Assembly (NCBI GenBank): GCA_963580285.1
Contig: CAUZLF010000718.1
Location: 124,001 to 188,000 of the forward strand
Direction: 5' to 3'
Source: Lucinisca nassula
Lineage: Eukaryota > Mollusca > Bivalvia > Lucinida > Lucinidae
DNA length: 64,000 nucleotides
Both the position numbers and the translations under genes were made by a program. The notes under the pieces were generated by a model. That model did not search any database and was not told the origin of the DNA. It saw only the letters and a program-made list of their open reading frames with translations. This document shows positions 11,140 through 22,950 of the stretch, piece after piece (position 1 is the first letter of the stretch; every line of letters starts with the position of its first letter).

Positions 11140-11341
11140 TTAATCCTTATCCTGCTGCATAAATTAATTAGGCCACACCCATTGCTGACTATCATCCAAT
11201 TAAATTACTTGATATACTTGTTAAATTCACAACTGCATGACAATGTAGATCCAGATCAGATGGCTTCTTTAGACGCCATATGATCGGGATCTAAACTGTT
11301 TGCAAAGTAGGGGCTGTCGTGTTCAGTAGGATAAGAGTTAA
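11140..11341. mobile_element. TTAACCC-type MITE copy
   Basis: Ends 'ttaatccttatcctgctg' and 'cagtaggataagagttaa', diverged palindrome in the middle. It abuts the next MITE at 11341. Confidence 0.8.
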
Positions 11342-11567
11342 CCCATTTTATACCAAAAACCCCAAAACGGGCAGTTGACAAACAGTGCAGGCTCAGATCA
11401 GACGCCACAAAATGTGGCGTCTGATCAGGGCCTACACTGTTTGCTAAACATTCAGCCAGTTTCCAAATAGACTTTGAAGAAGACACAACCTGACACCCTT
11501 AAATTTTGAAATGGACTCCTGCTTTATATAAGGAGGAAGATTCCATTTTGTACAAAAAGGGTTAACA
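11340..11567. mobile_element. MITE with TTAACCCATTTTAT end
   Basis: Starts 'ttaacccattttataccaaa' and ends near 'tacaaaaagggttaa'. Contains the palindrome 'gacaaacagtgcaggc' / 'gcctacactgtttgc', but its interior differs from the TTAACCCTTGTCC family. Confidence 0.65.
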
Positions 11568-11671
11568 GAAGGACTTTCTAAGCCTTGTTTTTTATATTTA
11601 GGATTAAATGTCTATAAAAGCAAATTCTATGCTTATTATGACAAACACAGTACATGTATTTCTTATTCTAG

Positions 11672-11884
11672 TTAACCCTTGTCCTGCTGAATATATAAAT
11701 ATGCCAGACCTACTTCTGAATATCAACCAATCGGATTACTTGATGCAAATCATTGCAACAAATTCATACACTGAATGACAAACAGTGAAGATCCTGATCA
11801 GATGGCTTCTTCAGAAGCCATCTGATCTGGATCTACATTGTTTGAAAGATGACACATATCCGGGCTCAGCAGGACAAGGGTTAA
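11672..11884. mobile_element. TTAACCC-type MITE copy
   Basis: Terminal repeats 'ttaacccttgtcctgctgaa' and 'cagcaggacaagggttaa', central palindrome intact. Confidence 0.88.
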
Positions 11885-12903
11885 GTTATATGACCTTTGC
11901 AAGATTACTTGGTCATCAAGCTGGCCATCAACCAGAGGTGGACAGAAGCCAGGGTGTCTCGAGAAAAAACACTTGACCACCTTCTGTCACAGAGATGGTG
12001 GTCTCACATTGTGACTGGAATGAGTCTTGAATGTACAGCAGTGACAAACCAATGCTAAACTAAAAGAGTAATCACCTGTAAACATTCTAGAATAAAATTT
12101 TCAAACCAAGTCAAAGTAATTAAGGGTTTAAACCCGATGTCATGATGTAACATCGCTTTTCAATGGGTAATATTTGGTTTTGCGCAGCTCACAGCCCTTG
12201 TTGCTTTGTGGAAAATAGTACAATTTTTAACAAAACAACAGAATAAATGCATTAGAATAGGGACATCTGTGTTGAAGATTGTCATTTGAAGAGGCAAATC
12301 ATTGTTTTTACGGTCGCAAATTTCTGACCATAAAACCGCCCATTTAATACCATCCCAAATGGCTGGTGATGTGCCGTGTGGTGGTTGTAAAACATCTCCC
12401 CGTACACCATCATAGTGCAGATTATTGAGTCATGAACCCGTACACCATCATAGTGCAGATTATTGAGTCATGAACAGACTCAATAAAACCGAGTCTGCTA
12501 TTTTCGTTTATTTGGTGTATTCTTTGCTTCCAAAGGATCTAACTTCAGAACTTATCTTCACTGCAGCTGAAGCTGTGCCGTGTGGTGGCCGAAAAACGTC
12601 TCCCCATACATCATCATAGTGCAGATTATATTTTCTGGCCCTTTGGGATCCCTGAGTTCATTTTGAATCATTTTGAAAATAGAGTTCTGCTTAAGCCTGC
12701 GCTAGAGGGCATGGCCGGTGTTGCGGATTTTTAATACTGGTCATGAACAGACTAAAAAAAAAACGAGTCTGCTATTTTCATTTATTTGGTGTATTCTTTG
12801 CTTCCAAAGGATCTAACTTCAGAACTTATTTTGAATACAGGTATCCCCACATCAGAAAGAAGAAACCCAATAAAGGTGTTCCCTTCAAGTTCACTGAATT
12901 TTT
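11885..12903. other. RCC1L intron with short direct duplications
   Basis: The word 'ccatcatagtgcagattat' occurs twice at about 12406-12466, with a related copy near 12612. 'gagtctgctattttc' recurs at about 12490 and 12766. No exon recognised. Confidence 0.5.
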
Positions 12904-13064
12904 AGAAGCCTCCGTGGTGCAGTGGTTACGCTACTCGCCTTGTGAACCAGGGATCGCAGGATCGATCCCGGGCTTCTCCAGACTTTCGGATGAGTCTTTA
13001 AACCAAGGTCCCGTCTCCGTATGACCTTAGCTGTTGGTGGTACGTAAAACTAAAACTCACTCAC
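12904..13064 (+). mobile_element. tRNA-Thr-derived SINE with 13-bp target duplication
   Basis: Head 'gcctccgtggtgcagtggtt' (A box), B box 'ggatcgatcccgg', body with 'aaccaaggtcccgtctccg', and an (actc)n tail. Flanked by the identical 13-mer 'tcactgaattttt' at 12891-12903 and 13065-13077. The target duplication defines the ends. Confidence 0.93.
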
Positions 13065-13231
13065 TCACTGAATTTTTCTTGGAATAGATACATAGATCAC
13101 AGGGGAAGCAACCCTTTCAGAAAATAATACATTTGTGTCTCCCATATCAAAAGGTCTACTCCTCTGTTGGTTTGGAGTTTAACAGCCCAATCAAAACTAT
13201 TACCAGGCCATGATGAGCCAGTGAGTTTACA

Positions 13232-13444
13232 TTAACCCTTGTCCTGCTGAGCCCGGATATGCCTTACCTTTCAAACAATGTAGATCCAGATCAGATGGCT
13301 TCTGAAGAAGCCATCTGATCAGGATCTACATTGTTTGTCATTTAGATTAGGAATTTGTTGCAATAATTTGCATCAAGTAATCTGATTGGTTGATAATCAG
13401 TAGTGGGTGTGGCATATTTGAATATTCAGCAGGACAAGGGTTAA
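13232..13444. mobile_element. TTAACCC-type MITE copy
   Basis: Ends 'ttaacccttgtcctgctga' and 'cagcaggacaagggttaa' with a clean central palindrome. Confidence 0.88.
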
Positions 13445-13650
13445 TATAGCCACAAAAAGTGTCATTATATGGGCTATGATGTTCAATGAAGCCTCAGACC
13501 AACCTGGATAATATAAGGATCTTATATGGGTGTGAGGGGTGGATGGAAAAATCTGTCCCTGGGGTCACTGTCCGGCATCACGAGGCTTGCCGAGGAACAG
13601 ATTTTTTGCAGGATTTTTATGGTAACTAAATATTTCTACATGTCCTGAGT

Positions 13651-14042
13651 AAGGCTGACAAGATTAATCATATAATCGATTAATAGATCGATAAATTCCA
13701 CAAAAATGATTATCATTTCTGATTTGCTTTTAATTGATTACTTGATAGGTACAATTTATTACTCAAAGTTATGCCTAAAATAGCTGGATGAATGGCAATC
13801 AGTGCAAACCCTGATGAGATGCTGCATTCTGCGGCATCTCATCTGGGTCTACACTGTTTGCCCACGCCTGTCTGTTCAAATATACATATGGTAAAGTGCA
13901 ACACATGGTAAGAGTCATGCTCAGACAGAAAGCCAGACAGGTAAAATAATGACAAAAACCTTAGCGACTACTAATTGATTATCGATCACAATGACAGACA
14001 TGATAATCAATTATCTTTACAGAACCGATTAGCCAGCCCTAG
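13651..14042. mobile_element. hAT-like non-autonomous element
   Basis: Flanked by the 8-bp direct repeat 'tcctgagt' (13643-13650 and 14043-14050). The right end read inward is 'ctagggctggctaatcgg', the left 'aaggctgacaagattaat', and both continue into 'ataatcgatta'-like sequence. An 8-bp target duplication and a TAGGGCTG terminus fit hAT. A GATCAGA-like palindrome with TGAGATG sits in the middle. No transposase. Confidence 0.7.
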
Positions 14043-14104
14043 TCCTGAGTGAATTGGGACAATTGTGACAAGTTGGGCATGGCATTACCACAGCCCTGAT
14101 TACT

Positions 14105-14256
14105 GTTATTACTGTTACCTAGTGATTACTGTTACCTAGGGATTACTGTTACCTAGTGATTACTGTTATTACTGTTACCTAGTGATTACTGTTATTACTG
14201 TTACCTAGTGATTACTGTTATTACTGTTACCTAGTGATTACTGTTATAACTGTTAC
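14105..14256. repeat. 17/26-bp minisatellite abutting RCC1L exon 1
   Basis: 'gttacctag' occurs at 14114, 14131, 14148, 14174, 14200 and 14226, and again at 14252 across the exon border. Spacing is 17, 17, then 26 bp. On the minus strand each copy reads CTAGGTAAC, the same as the genuine exon 1 donor CTAG|GTAAC. Confidence 0.92.
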
Positions 14257-14482
14257 CTAGTGCTCCAGTAGTAGCATTTCCCCAAACATATACTCTTTCC
14301 ACAGGCTTGCTTCGTTCTCCGACATGCTCAAATATGCTTTCTTCCCTCTCCTGTCGTTTCACCCATTTTCTCTTGTAGCCCTTTAGTGAACGTCTGTGAA
14401 TGATCCATTGGCTGTATGTTACCCCACCACTCAGGCAGTTTGCCCGGCCAAGGTATGCCATCTTCTGAAGAGCTGAGGCCAT
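14257..14482 (-). CDS. RCC1L: RCC1L first coding exon
   Basis: Minus-strand exon starting at ATG 14482-14480 ('MASALQKMAYLGRANCLSGG') and ending at 14257 before GTAACA. The N terminus is basic and lacks acidic residues for about 40 residues, consistent with a mitochondrial presequence. It ends with 'ERVYVWGNATTGALG', the first RCC1 blade (V-x-V-W-G-x...G-x-L-G). The border is phase 1 (G of Gly). An in-frame ATG upstream at 14527 is possible, but 'ttattttcag' at 14519-14510 looks like a splice acceptor, so that ATG may lie in a 5' intron. I therefore chose the downstream ATG. The product joins exons 2 and 3 without interruption. Confidence 0.85.
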
Positions 14483-14732
14483 GATTTGCACAACAAATGT
14501 ACCATTAGACTGAAAATAACAGTGCAAGAAATGTCAATGCAGCTTTGTTGAATCAAAAGGATCAATTGATTGATTGATTGTGTTGGAGTTTAAAGACACA
14601 TCAACCCTTGTGAGTCATTTTGAGTTATTTTGTATAGAAAGGAAGAAAAGAAATACAAAGAGATAGTAGAGGAGATGAAAGTAAAGGACAGGGGAGAAAG
14701 AGGAAAAAGAATGAACATGTAGAAACTGAAGA
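14483..14732. other. Region upstream of RCC1L first coding exon
   Basis: Contains a possible splice acceptor for a 5'UTR intron (14519-14510, minus strand) and a purine-rich tract 14635-14735. No core promoter motif that I would defend. Confidence 0.35.
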
Positions 14733-17265
14733 AACAAGAGGCTCAATGAGCCTAACCGCTCACCTGATGAACATTTTAGTTAGCTGTTTGACTCATGAAC
14801 TTTGAGCATTATTTTTTTTGAAGTTCTTCCTAATGTAACACGGCATTGTCAATTTGGACCCTAGGGGCAGGTTTGGTAGGATTAATGTAGGGGACCACTT
14901 CACATTGATACATGCTTAATATGTAAGCTCTGGGCCTAGTGGTTTCAGAGAAGAAGATTTTTGAAGTTTGTTTTTTTCTATTATAAGTCTATGGGGGCTA
15001 AGGGGCCCCGGGGCGTGGCCAGTTAAGACCCCAGGGGCATGATTGGCACAATTTGTGTAGGGGACCACTTGACATTGCTACATGCTTAATATGTAAGCTC
15101 TGGGCCTAGTGGTTTCAGAGAAGAAAATTTTTTAAGTTTGTCCCATTGTAAGTCTATGGGAGCTATATGTTGCCATGGCAACACCAGTTTCAATCTGAAT
15201 TACCCCAAAACATACTGCATCTTCTCCCCCAATCGGATAATGCTTCTCATGTAATTTAATCATGATTGGCCAAGTGGCTTTAAAGATATACTTATTTGAA
15301 AATGTGAACGGACGCCAGACCATTGGCAAACCAATACCTCACATGAGCCTTCGGCTCAAGTGAGCTAATAATACTAGCGGTTTCAGAGAAGAAGATTTTT
15401 TAAGCTTTTTTTCCATTATAAGTCTATGGGGGCTAAGGGGCCCAAGGGCGTGGCCAGTTTAGATCCCATGGGCATGATTGGCACAATCTATGTAGGGGAC
15501 CACTTGACATTGCTACATGCTTAATAAGTAAGCTCTGGGCCTAGTGGTTTCAGAAAAGAAGATTTTTTAAGCTTTTAGTTCTATGGGGGGTTAAGGGACC
15601 CCGGGGCTTGGCCAGTTTAGACCCCAGGGGCATGATTGGCACAATTTATGTAGGGGACCACTTGACATTGCTACATGCTTCATATGTAAGCTCACAGCCA
15701 TTTTTTTCCATTATAAGTCTATGGGGGCTAAGGGGCACAGGGGCGTGGCCAGTTTAGATCCCAGGGGCATGATTGGCACAATTTATGTAGAGGACCACTT
15801 GACATTGCTACATGCTTAATATGTAAGCTCTGTGCCTAGCGGTTTCAGAGAAGAAGATTTTTTAAGCTTTTATTTCCAATATAAGTCTATGGGGGTTAAC
15901 AGACCCCGGGGCGTGGCCAGTTTAGACCCCAGGGGCATGATTGGCACAATTTATGTAGGGGACCACTTGACATTGCTACATGCTTCATATGTAAGCTCAC
16001 AGCCTATTGGTTTCAGAGAAGAAGATTTTTTTAGCTTTTTTCCATTATAAGTCTATGGGACTAAGGGGCCCAGGGCGTGGCCAGTTTAGACCCCAGGGGC
16101 ATGATTGGCACAATTTATGTAGAGGACCACTTGACATTGCTACATGCTTAAAATGTAAGCTCTGTGGCTAGCGGTTTCAGAGAAGAAGATTTTTTAAGCT
16201 TTTTTTTCCATTATAAATCTATGGGGGCTAAGGGGCCCAAGGGCGTGGCCAGTTTAGATCCCAGGGGCATGATTGGCACAATTTATTTAGGCGACCACTT
16301 GACATTGCTACATGCTTAATGTGTAAGCTCTGGGCCTAGTGGTATCAGAGCAGAAGATTTTTTTAAGCTTTTTTTCCATTTTAAGTCTATTGGAGCTAAG
16401 GGGCCCCGGGGCGTGGCCAGTTTAGACCCCAGGGGAATGATTGGCACAATTTATGTAGAGGACCACTTGACAATGCTACATGCTTAATATGTAAGCTCTG
16501 TGCCTAGCGGTTTCAGAGAAGAAGATTTTTTTAAGCTTTTATTTCCATTATAAGTCTATGGGGGATAACAAACCCCGGGGCGTGGCCAGTTTAGACCCCA
16601 GGGGCATGATTGGCACAATTTATGTAGGGGACCACTTGACATTGCTACATGCTTCATATATTATGTAAGCTCACGGCCTAGTGGTTTCAGAGAAGAAGAT
16701 TTTTTTAGCTTTTTTTCCAATATAAGTCTATGGGGGCTAAGGGGCCCCTGGGCGTGGCCAGTTTAGACCCCAGGGGCATGATTGGCACAATTAATGTAGA
16801 GGACAACCTGACATTGCTACATGCTTAATATGTAAGCTCTAGGCCTAGCGGTTTCAGAGAAGAAGATTTTTTAAGCTTTTAGTTCTATGGGGGGTTAAGG
16901 GACCCCGGGGCGTGGCAAGTTTAGACCCCAGGGGCATGATTGGCACAATAGGGACCACTTGACATTGCTACATGCTTCATATGTAAGCTATGGGCCTATT
17001 GGTTTCAGAGAAGAAGATTTTTTAAGTTTTTCCCATTGTAAGTCTATGGGAGCTATATGTTGCCATGGCAACAAGAGTTTCCATCTGATCTGCCCCAAAA
17101 CATAATGCATCTTTTCCCCCAACCTGATAATGCTTCTCATGAAATTTAATCATGATTGGCCAACTGGCTTTAAATATATACTTAGTTGAAAATGTGAACG
17201 GACGACGGACGCCGGATCATTGGCATACTAATACCTCACATGAGCCTTCGGCTCAGGTGAGCTAA
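14733..17265. repeat. Type B array element (about 165-170-bp units)
   Basis: Starts 'aacaagaggctcaatgagcc' with 'cgctcacctga' and ends 'gccttcggctcaggtgagct'. Around fourteen units carry 'gattggcacaatttatgtag', 'gaccacttgacattgctaca' and 'ggtttcagagaagaagattt'. A complete tail ('ccttcggctcaagtgagct') also occurs internally at about 15343-15366, after which the array resumes mid-unit. The terminal 'caagag...gctcacctga' and the 'tttcagagaagaagat' word are shared with type A. Not coding. Confidence 0.85.
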
Positions 17266-17523
17266 TAACAACCTTACAAGCTGAAAGGACAGCAGGCCTT
17301 GTCCAACTGTAAGTCAATATCAGTGATGCAAGATACAGGACACCTCAACCAACCATCCCCTATCAAAAGGATGCTTATCACAGGTAACTCATTTTATGCA
17401 GGAAAACCCGAGGTAATTGACAAACAGTCCAGGCCCTGATGCAACAGAATGCAGCCTCTGATCAAACACTATAATTAGAACAAGAGGGCCATGATGGCTC
17501 TGGATCGCTCACATCCATATTGT
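17266..17523. other. Spacer between type B and type A arrays
   Basis: A broken GATCAGA-type MITE (about 17388-17470) and a truncated type A start (17479-17510). Otherwise unremarkable. Confidence 0.5.
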
Positions 17524-19825
17524 AACAAGAGGGCCCAGAGGGCCCTGGTTCGCTCACCTGATCCAAAGCATAACAAGTGGGCCCCGGGCAGGGTCAATTT
17601 TGGCCCCAGGGCTAAAATTTGAACAATCTTGGTAGAGGTCCACAAGATGAAGGTTCATATCGAATATGAAAGACCTGGGCTTTCTGGTTTCAGAAAAAAA
17701 GAATTTAAAGGTTTATCCTGCATATAGAAGTCTAAGTAAAACAAGATTTTCCCTATATAAGTCTATGTTAAACCAAAGGGCCCCGGAGCGGGGGCATTTT
17801 TGGCCCCAGTGCTATAATTTGAACAATCTTGGCAGAGGTCCACTAGCTGAAGCTTCAAAACAAATATCAAAGACCTAAGCCTTGTGTTTCAGAGAAGATG
17901 ATTTTTAAAGATTTCCCTATATAAGTCTATGTAAAACCAAAGGGCCACATGGCGGGGGCATTTTTGGTCTCAGGGCTATAATTTGAACAATCTTTATAGA
18001 GGTCAACTAGCTGAAGCGTCATAACAAATATCGAAGACCTAAGCCTTGTGGTTTCAGAGAAAAAGATTTTTCAAGATTTTCCCTATATAAGTCTATGTAA
18101 AACCAAAGGGCCCCGGAGCGGGGGCATTTTTGGCCCCAGGGCTATAATTTGAACAATCTTGGTAGAGGTCCACAAGATGAAGCTTCATACCAAATATCAA
18201 AGACCTGGGCCTTGTAGTTTCAGAGAAGAAGATTTTTAAAGATTTTCCCTATATAAGCCTATGTAAAACAAAAGGGCCCTGGTGTGTGGGCATTTTTGGC
18301 CCCAGCACTATAATTTGAACAATCTTGGTAGGGGTCTACTAGATGAAGCTTCATACCAAATATCAAAGACCTGGGCCTTGAGGTTTCAGAGAAGAAGATT
18401 TTTCAAGATTTTCCCTATATAAGCCCATGTAAAACCAAAGGGCCCCCGTGCGGGGGGCATTTTTAGCTCCAGCACTATAATTTGAACAATCTTGGTAGGG
18501 GTCCACTAGATGAAGCTTCATACCAAATATCAAAGACCTGGGCCTTGCAGTTTCAGAGAAGAAGATTTTTAAAGATTTTCCCTATATAAGCCTATGTAAA
18601 ACAAAAGGGCCCTGGTGCGGGGGCATTTTTGGCCCAAGCACTATAATTTGAACAATCTTGGTAGGGGTCCACTAGATGAAGCTTCATACCAAATATCAAA
18701 GACCTGGGCCTTGCAGTTTCAGAGAAGAAGATTTTTAAAGATTTTCCCTATATAAGCCTATGTAAAACAAAAGGGCCCTGGTGCAGGGGCATTTTTGGCC
18801 CAAGCACTATAATTTGAACAATCTTGGTAGGGGTCCACTTGATGAAGCTTCATACCAAATATCAAAGACCTGGGCCTAGCGGTTTCAGAGAAGAAGATTT
18901 TTCAAGATTTTCCCTATATAAGCCTATGTAAAACTAAAGGGCCCCCGTGCGGGGGCATTTTTAGCTTCAGCACTATAATTTGAACAATCTTGGTAGGGGT
19001 CCACTAGATGAAGCTTCATACCAAATATCAAAGACCTGGGCTTTGCGGTTTCAGAGAAGAAGATTTTTTAAAGATTTTCCCTATATAAGCCCATGTAAAA
19101 TCAAAGGGCCCCCGTGCGGGGGCATTTTTTGGCCCCAGCACTATAATTTGAACAATCTTGGTAGGGGTCCACTAGATGAAGCTTCATACCAAATATCAAA
19201 GACCTGGGCCTTGCGGTTTCAGAGAAGAAGATTTTTCAAGATTTTCCCTATATAAGCCCATGTAAAACCAAAGGGCCCCAGTGCGGGGGCATTTTTAGCT
19301 CCAGCACTATAATTTGAACAATCTTGGTAGGGGTCCACTAGATGAAGCTTCATACCAAATATCAAAGATCTGGGCCTTGCAGTTTCAGAGAAGAAGATTT
19401 TTAAAGATTTTCCCTATATAAGCCCATGTAAAACCAAAGGGCCCCCGTGCGGGGGCATTTTTGGCCCCAGCACTATAATTTGAACAATCTTGGTAGGGGT
19501 CCACTAGATGAAGCTTCATACCAAATATCAAAGACCTGGGCCTTGCGGATTTAGAGAAGAAGATTTTTTGGGTTTTCGGTGAAAAAAATCTATTTTTGGC
19601 TACTGTGACCTATATGTGCAACGGACCGGAACCATTTGAACAACTTTGAAAGGGGACCACCTAAGGATCATTCCTGTGAAGTTTGGTCAAAATCCGATCA
19701 GTGGTTTAGGAGGAGATGTCGTTTGAAGAAAAGTTTACGGACGCACGCACGCACGCACGCACGACGGACGACGGACAAAAAGTGATCCCAAAAGCTCACC
19801 TTGTCTCTACGTGACAGGTGAGCTA
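17524..19825. repeat. 166-bp-unit array element, type A (copy 3, longest)
   Basis: About eleven to twelve units. The word 'gatgaagcttcata' recurs at 18342, 18509, 18675, 18841, 19007, 19175, 19341 and 19507, a period of 166-168 bp. The left units are diverged and the right seven are nearly alike, so expansion was recent at the right. The tail holds (acgc)n and 'caggtgagct' at the end. Confidence 0.9.
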
Positions 19826-20998
19826 AGGTAATATACTCAGAGGCAATAAAAAGTATACACTTTTCGATTTAGAATACCGGATCTTGTATTGCAGTCTGTA
19901 ATAAAATATGCCTATGTCCGCTTTTCCCAAACGTCCGAGTTTGTAAAACTCCAATTCTTTTCCTGTAACAGTCATCCATGATGGAGTTATTGCCCTTAAT
20001 TGAAAATCAATATTTCCAATAAAAGCTCATGTTGTATGCGACATTCAAGTCTGTGCACACCGCAAAAGTCTTGTACGAATGTTCATCGATAAGACCACAT
20101 CATTACTTTGCCATTAAACCAAAACAAATAGCTTCAAACTCAGTTGGAATTTCTGCCTGTTCCCGATTATCTCCCTTTCAATTAAAATCATAGTGAATTA
20201 AATTAGTCTTTTTCTCAGATCGTGAAAGAGATATTCATTTGAAACTTTCGCATACTTATTGTTTTGCTCGGCATCTGTATGTTTACTCCATAGTAAAACC
20301 TCTAAAATTGCACAATGAAAAGTTAATCTTCAATACAAATCCTATAGAAACATAATGCATTTAATAAAAGGAAGAACGTAAAAGGCGAAAATGCCATTTT
20401 CTTGGAGAAAAGATGTTGCAATTTACCTTTTGTTTAATTTCAATATGCGACATATTCTTGCCAATCAGATGCCATTCTTTAAATTTTTGCATGAAAAATC
20501 ATTTATGAATAACCCTTATTCGATACACGTTTAAAGGGAAGCTACTCAAGACGAAATATTGGATCAGACCCCCTGTCCATTTCAAGTGACACAATTTCAT
20601 TATCCGTTAATCAAATTTAACGGAAAATGCTGCAAATTATGCGGCAGTGGTTGTTCTTATTTATGATACCTCATATGTATGTAGAGAGGGAGAGATTGGG
20701 ACGCAAATTGGCATTCAGTAACCTGTATACTTACTTTTGCCTCTCAGTATATATGGTGGAGTAGAGGGTTTGAGCAATTTTGGTTGACCCAAGGAGGTTT
20801 TTATAATTTTAGCTCTGGTGGCCATCTTGTTCATCCAAGCACAACGGCTTGAGCAATTTTGGAAGAGGGTTACCCAAGGAACATTTCTATGATATTAATT
20901 CGAAATCCATCCACTGGTTAAGCAGAAGTTATTTAAAAGTTTTTCTATTACCAAGAAACATTCCTGTGAAATTATTTTGAAATCCATCCACTGGTTAA
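19826..20998. other. Non-coding stretch left of the large TIR element
   Basis: No gene recognised. At about 20770-20998 the words 'gagcaattttgg' and 'aaatccatccactggttaa' recur. The same words continue on the far side of the TIR element (25200-25305), so that element split an older repeat. Confidence 0.5.
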
Positions 20999-22304
20999 CA
21001 CGCCTACGGAACGATAGAATGCGTAACCATTGGTTAAGAACGTGAAGCAATTAGAGCGACATCCGGTTAGGAATTAGATCGCTAAAAAAGGTAAAGAAAC
21101 TGTGCAGTTTCTATGTTTCATAAGTTATATAATTTTTACGAGGAAGTTATTTAAGAAACGGGGAATTACATTCAGGAGCCCATTGATATCGGCATCTTTG
21201 GAGTAAATACCAAATCCCGTACTTCACACATTTTGGCTAAATTTAGTTTCTCATGCTGAAGGTGAACTCAAGCCTTAGAAAACGAGTGGTTTTTCGAGGT
21301 GTTTGTTGCCTTTTATTTATTACTGCGCTTTGCTACAAGTTCAGCCTATTAACATGCACACACAATAAACATATATGGTTATATGTGTTGTGGATATTTT
21401 GCTTGTCAATGCAGCACTAGCGAGAAATCACCATGGAAAAGGTCGAAAATGGTTGGTTACGCATTAGATCTATAGAAATGATAACAAAACTTGCAACTAT
21501 AAAGCGGATCTGTTTTCATCTCCACGGCTCCAGAATCCCCCGCACCTTGTTCTACGGAACCATTTTTAGCCAACCTGATAAGCATGGCGCTATTGATTCG
21601 ATAATGACATAGTATTTTATGGAAACATTTTCAGTCTCCAGAATCATAGTACCGAATGATTTTCACGAACTTTTACGCTGTGTTTGTTTTATCAATGGTC
21701 CGGTTATTGACTGAAATGAAATAAAACAGGTTTTGCAGTTTTAATTTCTGCGAAGAACTCCTCATCTGCCAAAATTTGCTGGTTAAACATTAGATCGTCT
21801 GGTTGAGCATTCGATAACCAGAGGAGAAAATCAAACCTGTTGCTGCCTAAGTAAATGCCAGCAGCTTACTACAATAAAAGGTGGTCTACATATGATTTCT
21901 AAATTGTGTTAAAATCACCAGAGAAAGAAAGCTGTGGTGAAAAATACTTTTCTGGACAATACCATTAAATGTCTGTGTATCATGCTTATCTGACCGAATG
22001 AGGCGCCAATTCAATAAGAGGTCATTATTTGCTTTTGTAGAAAACAAAATGGCCAGCTTACGCTTTGTTATGGCGATTAAATCTATATCCGGATGGGACG
22101 GCCATCAATGAACCGTCTCATCCGAGAATGATAGCTGTTCGCCATCCTGTAAATGAATTTGACTAAATCTCCTGTTAGCAAGAATTGTCCAAATAAAAAA
22201 ATGGAGAGAACCCGTTTAAGAAACTCAGGCGTGAAAGGCTAAGGGTAAGATCGTTAACACTGCAGATACGAAAGCCTATTTGGCTTATGTAGGAGAAAAT
22301 AAAA

Positions 22305-22590
22305 TACCGTAAAGGCGTAGTAACGCGACACAAAAGACGTAATAACGCAAAAAAGGCGTAGAAACGCAAAACAAAAGACGCAGTAACGCCAATCAGAAGG
22401 CGAAGCTACGCAAAATAGGCGTAGTAACGCAAAAACAAGGCGTAGTAACGCGAAAAGTGCATACTAATGCACAAGAAAGCCGTAGTAACACAAAAGAAAG
22501 GCGCAGTGATGCGAATCAAAGGCGTTTTTACGCGAATCAAAAGGCGTAGTAATGCGAAAAAAGGCATAGTAACGCAAAAGAAAGGCGTAT
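22305..22590. repeat. About 20-bp minisatellite (GGCGTAGTAACGC)
   Basis: Fourteen or so degenerate units on 'aaaggcgtagtaacgcgaa'. It lies in the centre of the large TIR element just past the left arm. Confidence 0.85.
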
Positions 22591-22899
22591 TTGTTTTAGC
22601 TCGCCTCTGCAAAGCAAATAGGTAGCCGGAATATCCTACTCCTGGGACTGCGCATGCCCCCAAAATATATGTCTGTATCATGATCGATAACCCAGATCAG
22701 AGATCCCGTGAGTTCTATGCTAACTGTCAAAACGATAAGATAAAGATATTGTCTAAAACCAACTTCTTATTAATACAAACAGCGCAAGAATGACACACCA
22801 TGTATTCTTAATCATGTTAATCAAGACGAACTAGAATCGATGTGTAAAATTTATAAAGTTTAAGTAAACAGGAGGACAGGTGCGTTCATTAAATCAATT

Positions 22900-22950
22900 G
22901 AGAGAAGTAAGTAAGTAAGTCAGTCAGTCAGCCAGTAAGTAAGTAAGGAC
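22900..22950. repeat. Tetranucleotide run (AAGT/CAGT)n
   Basis: 'agtaagtaagtaagtcagtc' and continuation, followed by 'aaggactttatttagtgagg', which looks like the reversed 3' end of a LINE. Confidence 0.7.

Noticed and set aside
17524..19825. CRISPR-like repeat-spacer pattern
   Set aside because: Period is 166 bp, units are similar over full length with no unique spacers, and the genome is eukaryotic.
22406..22681. 91-residue Phe/Leu-rich frame
   Set aside because: Translation of the 20-bp GGCGTAGTAACGC minisatellite.
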